Positions 6,721 through 10,930 of a stretch of DNA of 10,930 nucleotides are shown in pieces; the stretch's first letter is position 1, and the number at the start of each line of letters is the position of its first letter. The translations under genes and the position numbers were made by a program. Location: positions 1 to 10,930 of the forward strand of contig JAIRRQ010000006.1 of the NCBI GenBank assembly GCA_031255895.1, read 5' to 3'. The stretch comes from Methanocalculaceae archaeon (GTDB taxonomy: Archaea; Halobacteriota; Methanomicrobia; Methanomicrobiales; Methanocorpusculaceae). Under the pieces are notes generated by a model that saw only the letters and a list, made by a program, of their open reading frames with translations, searched no databases and had not been told where the DNA came from.

Positions 6721-7067
6721 AGTATGCTCACTGATGATAGCGAAATAACGCGTGAAATGACCGAAAAAATATTTTCATTCACATAGATTATAAAAAACAG
6801 CACTCGCAAAAATGGCATCTGAGCAAAGTATCTTTCATAAAAAAATTTTTGATTAGACAAAACCGATCTCATCACAAAAAATGAGCTCGAATTTGACGAT
6901 TGCATCAACATCAGCTTGATATCAATGCGCAAGTCCGAAAAACGGATGGATATTTTCTGATCCTCTATCAGATTGTAGAAAACGTTCATTACGCTGGTAA
7001 GGGCTAAAAGTGCATCTTCCCCCGTCCGTATAACGGAAAAATCGTCGATGCCGCAGTATTCAATCAC
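6702..7067 (-). pseudogene. Degraded reading frame with a histidine-kinase-like N-box
   Basis: A 121-codon frame begins with GTG directly after the tfrB TGA and has no obvious Shine-Dalgarno site of its own. Around residues 28-43 it reads NVFYNLIEDQKISIRF. This resembles the ATP-binding N-box of sensor histidine kinases (VFYNLIDNA, then about six residues, then an ITxIRF-type strand), with the middle residues missing. Beyond that the sequence becomes AT-rich and hydrophobic without kinase G-boxes, and neighbouring frames are broken by stops. The likeliest reading is a decayed kinase fragment, but chance similarity cannot be excluded. It may also be only the 3' untranslated part of the tfr transcript; T-runs on the - strand near 6840-6847 and 6790 could end it. 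Confidence 0.3.
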
Positions 7068-8507
7068 TCATTTCAAATACCCTTCGAGCATCAGAGTTGC
7101 AATATTTTTCACCGGCAGTCCCGTCACTCGACGCAGATGATATTCACAGAACGGGCAGATCGTCACAATAAAATCAGCCCCAGTAGCCGCTACCATCTCA
7201 GCACGAACAGCACCAATGGAGGCAGCTTCATCAGGAAAACCAGATTTCACACCACCACCAGCACCACAACAGTGTGCCGGCATGTCGACAAATTTCTCGA
7301 CGAAGCTCCGTAGTAATTCACGTGGTTGTTTTGAAATACCCTGACCACGAAGTAAATGACACGGATCATGATATGTATAAGTCCCAGCAATCTTCGTAGG
7401 TGGAACAAATCCAACCTCGCAGAGATACTCGGTTATGTCTGCAACCCGAAACGGTGTGTCGTAATCTTTTTTCAGCGTTGATCCACATCCAGCACACATC
7501 GTGAAAACAGTATCGACACCCGCATTCACAAACGCAGCAATGTTGCGTTGCATTAATTCAGGCACAAAATTTGAAAGACCAGTTCGGATCAGTGGAGATC
7601 CGCAGCAAACTTGATCCTTTGGAATCAGCACTCTGATACCGTTTTTGCGGAACACCTCTATCGCATCAAGCGCCGATTGATTCACCCTTCCATTGAACAT
7701 GCAGCCTACAAAAAACCCTATTGTTGCCCGGACCTCACCTTCCGGTTCGATGACATCAGGTACGTATTCGAGGAAAGAAGTACTTTTTCTCTCGATTGAA
7801 CGACCAGTTTCTTCGACAAGTCTGGCAAGTTCCATGTGCGCCGGAAGAGACAAGCCTCGTTTTGCCGCTTCGATTCTGAGTTTTTCCACTGCCTTACGTG
7901 GGATGTCGATTTTCTTCGGACAAACTTCCACACATTTATGACAACTCGTGCAGGCAAAAAGACCTCTGGCAATCGCTTCCCCGATGCGATCGTCAACATC
8001 CCGAGGATCGAGGTTCAGTCGCTGTTCCTGTCGCATGACCGTGGGTACAGCATACTCAGAAACCGCGTATGCAGGACACGAAGAGACACAGCTGTAACAT
8101 TCGATGCATTCGCGGAGCGGTTTAATCTCCTCGATCGTTTCGTGTGTCACGCCACAACCACAGGAAAGGGAAGCAGCCCTCGGATTCAGCCAGGCAATCT
8201 GTGCCACCACCTGCGTGACGTCTGTGATAAGATCCTGGATAGAGGGGAGTTCCAGCGATTCAATCAGATCACCATCACGTGCTTCTTCCGTGCAGGCAAG
8301 CACTGGTTTTCCGTTGACGCGAATTGCGCACGAACCGCACTGACCAGCACGACAACAACATCGGTATCCAAGCGTTGGATCAAATTTATCCCGCACCATG
8401 TCAAGCACGTTTAACACGTGCGCACCACTTGCGACATGAACATCGTAGGTTTCCACGTGCGGAACAGCATCTTTATCGGGATCAAAACGCGAGATGCGTA
8501 CTATCAC
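7068..8507 (-). CDS. tfrB: Thiol:fumarate reductase subunit B (iron-sulfur / HdrB-like)
   Basis: This is the subunit that oxidises coenzyme M and coenzyme B thiols to CoM-S-S-CoB and sends the electrons to TfrA. It has 479 residues. The N-terminal FrdB-like half has a 2Fe-2S site (Cys52, 57, 60, 72) and two 4Fe-4S sites, CIECYSCVSSCP (Cys134, 137, 140, 144) and CTSCHKCVEVCP (Cys186, 189, 192, 196). The C-terminal half has two CCG domains as in heterodisulfide reductase HdrB: Cys269, Cys301-302, Cys338/341 and Cys383, Cys413-414, Cys451/454. These bind the non-cubane cluster where the thiols react. There is no membrane anchor, so it is cytoplasmic. It starts with GTG inside the tfrA stop (GTGA, 4-base overlap) with a strong Shine-Dalgarno site. 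All cluster ligands appear present. Confidence 0.95.
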   Translation of the reverse strand: MIVRISRFDPDKDAVPHVETYDVHVASGAHVLNVLDMVRDKFDPTLGYRCCCRAGQCGSCAIRVNGKPVLACTEEARDGDLIESLELPSIQDLITDVTQVVAQIAWLNPRAASLSCGCGVTHETIEEIKPLRECIECYSCVSSCPAYAVSEYAVPTVMRQEQRLNLDPRDVDDRIGEAIARGLFACTSCHKCVEVCPKKIDIPRKAVEKLRIEAAKRGLSLPAHMELARLVEETGRSIERKSTSFLEYVPDVIEPEGEVRATIGFFVGCMFNGRVNQSALDAIEVFRKNGIRVLIPKDQVCCGSPLIRTGLSNFVPELMQRNIAAFVNAGVDTVFTMCAGCGSTLKKDYDTPFRVADITEYLCEVGFVPPTKIAGTYTYHDPCHLLRGQGISKQPRELLRSFVEKFVDMPAHCCGAGGGVKSGFPDEAASIGAVRAEMVAATGADFIVTICPFCEYHLRRVTGLPVKNIATLMLEGYLK

Positions 8508-10135
8508 AATCGTCCCTCCAAAATCTCAATACCGGACCTTGTCTTCGAAAAAAAGGTGTGACCAAACGGTGAGGTTTCATTCGTCCACGAAGCTTTAATA
8601 TCAATCCGAGTATGGGCACCACGTGATTCACGACGGAGCAATGCACCATCAATCACGAGTGATGCGACAAGCAACATATTTTCCGTAATGAACGCGTCGC
8701 TGATCTCACGCGGAGAAGAGATAACTAGTGGCATCGCCCGAAGTTTTGCAATGTCACGTTCGGCAACCTTCAGATCAAATTCGTTGCGGTAGATCCCAAC
8801 ATTGTTCCACATTATCTGCTTCATCAATCGGCGAATCTTTGCAGATGTTGCCTGTCCTTCATAAAGTCGGGAAATTTTTTCTTCAGTTGCATCTATCTGA
8901 ACTGTATCCATTTTTCGTTTTGCAACAGATTCCACCGCGGCAGCTGCCCGACCGGCACGGAACCCAAACACCTGAGTATCCGCAAGCGCATTACCACCAA
9001 GACGGTTGCCTCCGTGTACGCCGCCTGTCACTTCCCCTGCAGCAAAAAGATGTGAGAGCGTTGTTTGCGTTTCAAGCGTGATCCGCAAACCACCCATGAA
9101 GTGATGGGCAGTCGGAGTGACTTCCATCGGTTGGGTGCGAATGTCGATGCCAAACTGGAGAAATTGCCTCAACATTAGAGGGAGGCGGATTTCGATCTGC
9201 TCCTTTGGCAAATGAGTTACATCTAGCCACACACCACCGTGTTCTGTACCGCGACCTTCAAGAATTTCGGTGGCGATCGAACGTGCAATCACATCACGGG
9301 TAGAAAGTTCCATCCGGGAAGGATCATATTTTTCCATGAATCGTTCACCTTTTGTATTCAAGAGAATGCCACCCTCACCACGCATTGCCTCGGTGATCAG
9401 ACGACCTCGAGTATCATAAGGATACACCACACCAGTCGGATGGAACTGCACCTGCTCCATATCTATAAGTTCGGCACCCGCACGATATCCGAGAGCATAT
9501 CCATCGCCGGTTCCTGCAGTGGAATTGGTTGTCATGTCATAAATCTGACCTGCACCACCAGTTGCCAGTACCACTGCGTCGGCGGTTATAGTACCTAATT
9601 CCCCCTCTCTGTTGCAAACGATTGCACCAAAAACTACATTTCTGTCCTTCAGAAGATCGACGACAGTGAGTTCGTCACGAATCTCAACAGGAGAACCACG
9701 GAGTTTTTCAAGAAGTGTCATCACTATCTCGTGACCTGTGTGATCTCCAGCATAGCAGGTACGAGGAATTTGTTGACCTCCGAATGAACGCTGAGCAAAC
9801 TTGTCTTCGCAGGTGAGATCGAACACTGCCCCCCATGCAAACAGATCGCGAATGCGATCGGGGGCTTCACGGGCAAGAATCTCGACAAGTGCAGGATCAT
9901 TAAGGAAGGCTCCTCCTTTTATCGTGTCCTCATAATGCGCTGCAACGGAATCTTCAGATGTCAGAACAGCATTGTATCCCCCCTCCGCCATGACCGTACA
10001 ACCACCCTTACCAGTGATAGTCTTCGATACGATTATCGTCTCACCCACTGTTGATGCTTCGATCGCGGCGCGAATTCCCGCGCCTCCCGAACCGATGACG
10101 AGCACATGACAGGCATCTCTGTTTTCCATGCCCAC
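8504..10135 (-). CDS. tfrA: Thiol:fumarate reductase subunit A (FAD flavoprotein)
   Basis: This subunit carries FAD and reduces fumarate to succinate, in methanogens a step of the incomplete reductive citric acid branch toward 2-oxoglutarate. It has 543 residues of the SdhA/FrdA family. It shows the dinucleotide fold GSGGAG (15-20), GGCTVMAEGGYNA (44-56), TGGAGQIY (192-199), FHPTG (231-235), the active-site loop TEAMRGEGG with Arg252, HHFMGG (344-349) and GGNRLGGN with Arg378. Cys46 stands where succinate dehydrogenases have the His that binds FAD covalently, so FAD should be non-covalent. L-aspartate oxidase shares these motifs, but the overlapping tfrB gene decides the call. GTG 10135 is preferred over ATG 10129 because GAGGG sits 7 bases before the GTG. 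Confidence 0.94.
   Translation of the reverse strand: MGMENRDACHVLVIGSGGAGIRAAIEASTVGETIIVSKTITGKGGCTVMAEGGYNAVLTSEDSVAAHYEDTIKGGAFLNDPALVEILAREAPDRIRDLFAWGAVFDLTCEDKFAQRSFGGQQIPRTCYAGDHTGHEIVMTLLEKLRGSPVEIRDELTVVDLLKDRNVVFGAIVCNREGELGTITADAVVLATGGAGQIYDMTTNSTAGTGDGYALGYRAGAELIDMEQVQFHPTGVVYPYDTRGRLITEAMRGEGGILLNTKGERFMEKYDPSRMELSTRDVIARSIATEILEGRGTEHGGVWLDVTHLPKEQIEIRLPLMLRQFLQFGIDIRTQPMEVTPTAHHFMGGLRITLETQTTLSHLFAAGEVTGGVHGGNRLGGNALADTQVFGFRAGRAAAAVESVAKRKMDTVQIDATEEKISRLYEGQATSAKIRRLMKQIMWNNVGIYRNEFDLKVAERDIAKLRAMPLVISSPREISDAFITENMLLVASLVIDGALLRRESRGAHTRIDIKASWTNETSPFGHTFFSKTRSGIEILEGRL
8513..8519 (-). promoter_or_regulatory. Shine-Dalgarno site for tfrB
   Basis: GGAGGGA on the - strand ends 5 bases before the GTG at 8507, inside the last codons of tfrA. 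It is the strongest ribosome site in the window. It justifies the GTG start and suggests coupled translation of the two subunits. Confidence 0.75.
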
Positions 10136-10142
10136 GAAAATA

Positions 10143-10147
10143 CCCTC
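10143..10147 (-). promoter_or_regulatory. Shine-Dalgarno site deciding the tfrA start
   Basis: GAGGG on the - strand lies 7 bases before GTG 10135 but 13 bases before ATG 10129. The spacing favours the GTG and a 543-residue protein. Confidence 0.55.
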
Positions 10148-10223
10148 TATGTGTAATTATAGTAGTGCAGGAGAAATAAAATCGTGCATACAAATAGGTA
10201 TTGAGGCACTTCTTCTAGATGTG

Positions 10224-10233
10224 ATATATATAA
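10224..10233 (-). promoter_or_regulatory. Probable TATA box of tfrA-tfrB
   Basis: TTATATATAT on the - strand is the best TATA element upstream of tfrA. It predicts a transcription start near 10201 and a leader of about 65 bases that contains the GAGGG ribosome site. A weaker ACTATAATT near 10158 would give a start too close to the gene to include that site. Confidence 0.45.
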
Positions 10234-10381
10234 CAACGCAAAATACAGGTGATAGATTCCCGTAAAAAATGGATAAAAATAGACATACTGCGAAAATGAG
10301 AAATTTTATGATTATATTTGATACAATTAGTCTATATTTTTGCTGTTAATCACCAGATTATTCCCATTCTACAATTTCGAT

Positions 10382-10394
10382 TTGATTGAATCAA
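10382..10394. repeat. Perfect 13-bp palindrome
   Basis: TTGATT-G-AATCAA is a perfect 6-bp inverted repeat around one central base. It has the shape of a dimeric regulator's operator, though in AT-rich DNA it could be chance. It lies about 150 bases from the tfr TATA box and 220 bases from the FTR TATA box. Confidence 0.35.
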
Positions 10395-10400
10395 TAGTTA

Positions 10401-10415
10401 TTGCATTTTTTGCAA
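10401..10415. repeat. Small hairpin TTGCA/TGCAA
   Basis: TTGCA-TTTTT-TGCAA forms a perfect 5-bp stem with a five-T loop, 6 bases after the palindrome at 10382. It may belong to the same control region or be coincidental. Confidence 0.25.
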
Positions 10416-10613
10416 GGGTCATTATGACATCTTCTTTCATAAAAAAGAGAGAGAAACCAGCATCCAATACAGTGTCCAAAAAATTGCAATCCAGTATCTA
10501 GACGAGGACTAGGCAACTGTCGAATGTTAGCTGAAAAATTGCCACCAGAACGTCTCTGCATGAGATGGATCATCATGAAGATGTGCTTCTTATCGATCAT
10601 CCAAAGCCGAGCG

Positions 10614-10621
10614 TATAAAAA
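10614..10621 (+). promoter_or_regulatory. Probable TATA box of the FTR gene
   Basis: TATAAAAA preceded by CCGAGCG predicts a transcription start near 10643. This is just upstream of the candidate starts TTG 10647 and GTG 10656, implying a short-leader or leaderless mRNA. Confidence 0.45.
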
Positions 10622-10655
10622 GTAAACCAAAAATATCTGGATCTAATTGCAGGCA

Positions 10656-10930
10656 GTGAAACATAAAGGTCTCCAAACCAAAAGCAAATATTCTCCCAGA
10701 GGAAAAATAAATTTTATCACTATTCTTCCTCCCCCTGAAAAAATAGCTGCACTCATCCCTAAAATTCGTGCGGACTCCGAAAAACTTGCACGACAGAGAG
10801 GCTGGACACTTAACCCAAACACATCAATTACTGATTCAATCATTGAGGGACTTGCCCGCAACAAACTGATGCGAGGAAAGCGGTACTGCCCGTGCAGACT
10901 TCCAAGCGGCAATATCGACGTTGACAAGCT
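10656..10930 (+). CDS. Ferredoxin:thioredoxin reductase catalytic (beta) subunit, 3'-truncated by window
   Basis: It reduces a thioredoxin-like protein disulfide with electrons from ferredoxin through a 4Fe-4S cluster and a redox-active Cys pair. The visible 91 codons contain PPPEKIAALIPKIR, RGWTLNPNTSITDSIIEGL and RYCPCRLPSGNIDVDK. This matches the family helix-HLNPD-helix layout and the first CPC motif (Cys78, Cys80). The later CPC and CHC motifs lie beyond the window. The start is uncertain. GTG 10656 follows a fitting TATA box but gives about 22 extra basic residues before the usual N-terminus. AGAGG at 10698-10702 precedes the expected start, yet only ATA, ATC or ATT codons stand there. 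With TfrAB divergent, the neighbourhood is thiol and disulfide redox. Confidence 0.85.
   Translation, partial: MKHKGLQTKSKYSPRGKINFITILPPPEKIAALIPKIRADSEKLARQRGWTLNPNTSITDSIIEGLARNKLMRGKRYCPCRLPSGNIDVDK

Larger units (their letters stand above)
10136..10655. other. Long AT-rich intergenic region between divergent tfrA and FTR genes
   Basis: About 520 bases without a convincing gene. Short + strand frames at 10269-10349 (26 codons), 10424-10501 (25 codons) and 10524-10625 (33 codons), and a 79-codon TTG-started - strand frame at 10391-10630, have no recognisable content. The region holds the two outward promoters and two small palindromes listed separately. Its length leaves room for regulatory sites or a small RNA. 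Confidence 0.5.

Noticed and set aside
6916..6925. Palindrome TTGATATCAA
   Set aside because: A 10-base palindrome in AT-rich DNA is easily chance, and it lies within the degraded frame with no promoter nearby.
7836..8414. 192-codon + strand frame inside tfrB
   Set aside because: It is antisense to a gene with all expected cluster-binding motifs, and its own translation has no recognisable domain.
8405..8421. Inverted repeat GCACGT-TTAAC-ACGTGC
   Set aside because: It is a perfect 6-bp stem, but it lies within tfrB codons about 90 bases after the start and is most simply explained by coding sequence.
10269..10625. Three tiny + strand frames (26, 25 and 33 codons) upstream of the FTR gene
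   Set aside because: They have no convincing ribosome sites, no recognisable motifs and no supporting context.
10391..10630. 79-codon - strand frame with a CHNDPCKKC-like end
   Set aside because: It starts with TTG, has no Shine-Dalgarno site or family resemblance, and its Cys residues at the very end look incidental.
10643..10927. 94-codon frame on the - strand at the right edge
   Set aside because: It is antisense to the ferredoxin:thioredoxin reductase gene, whose CPC and NPN motifs are clear on the + strand.

Overview
The window looks like a chromosomal segment of a methanogenic archaeon, most likely of the order Methanomicrobiales. The evidence is a thiol:fumarate reductase (tfrA-tfrB) with an HdrB-like C-terminus, an iron-sulfur flavoprotein of the Isf type, an archaeal-style ferredoxin:thioredoxin reductase catalytic subunit, TATA-type promoters, poly-T terminators and short Shine-Dalgarno sites. 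The species is an inference; no marker for it is present.

Layout, left to right. (1) 1-4213, + strand: carA (5' end outside the window) and carB overlap by 8 bases and encode both subunits of carbamoyl phosphate synthetase, for pyrimidine and arginine synthesis. (2) 4214-5256: a convergent terminator, then an HxlR-family regulator (- strand) divergent from an Isf-like flavoprotein (+ strand). Their 84-base spacer holds a TATA element and a 5-bp inverted repeat that could be the regulator's site. (3) 5312-6520, + strand: a bacterial-type hypoxanthine/guanine phosphoribosyltransferase, a 52-residue zinc ribbon and a 165-residue protein I do not recognise, closely spaced like an operon. (4) 6521-7067: a gene-poor AT-rich stretch with an orphan TATA element, an inverted repeat and a degraded-looking reading frame that carries a histidine-kinase-like N-box. 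(5) 7068-10135, - strand: tfrA and tfrB overlap by 4 bases. They encode the soluble enzyme that reduces fumarate to succinate with coenzyme M and coenzyme B thiols and yields the heterodisulfide. (6) 10136-10655: about 520 bases of AT-rich intergenic DNA with promoters for the two divergent genes and two small palindromes. (7) 10656-10930, + strand: the N-terminal part of a ferredoxin:thioredoxin reductase catalytic subunit.

Most of the window is ordinary anabolic and redox metabolism. The points most worth a second look are the altered glutamine-binding residues in CarA, the hpt / zinc ribbon / unknown-protein cluster, the HxlR-Isf control region, the 6660-7067 stretch, and the start codon of the ferredoxin:thioredoxin reductase gene. 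I found no CRISPR array, insertion sequence, tRNA, rRNA or clear new defence system.
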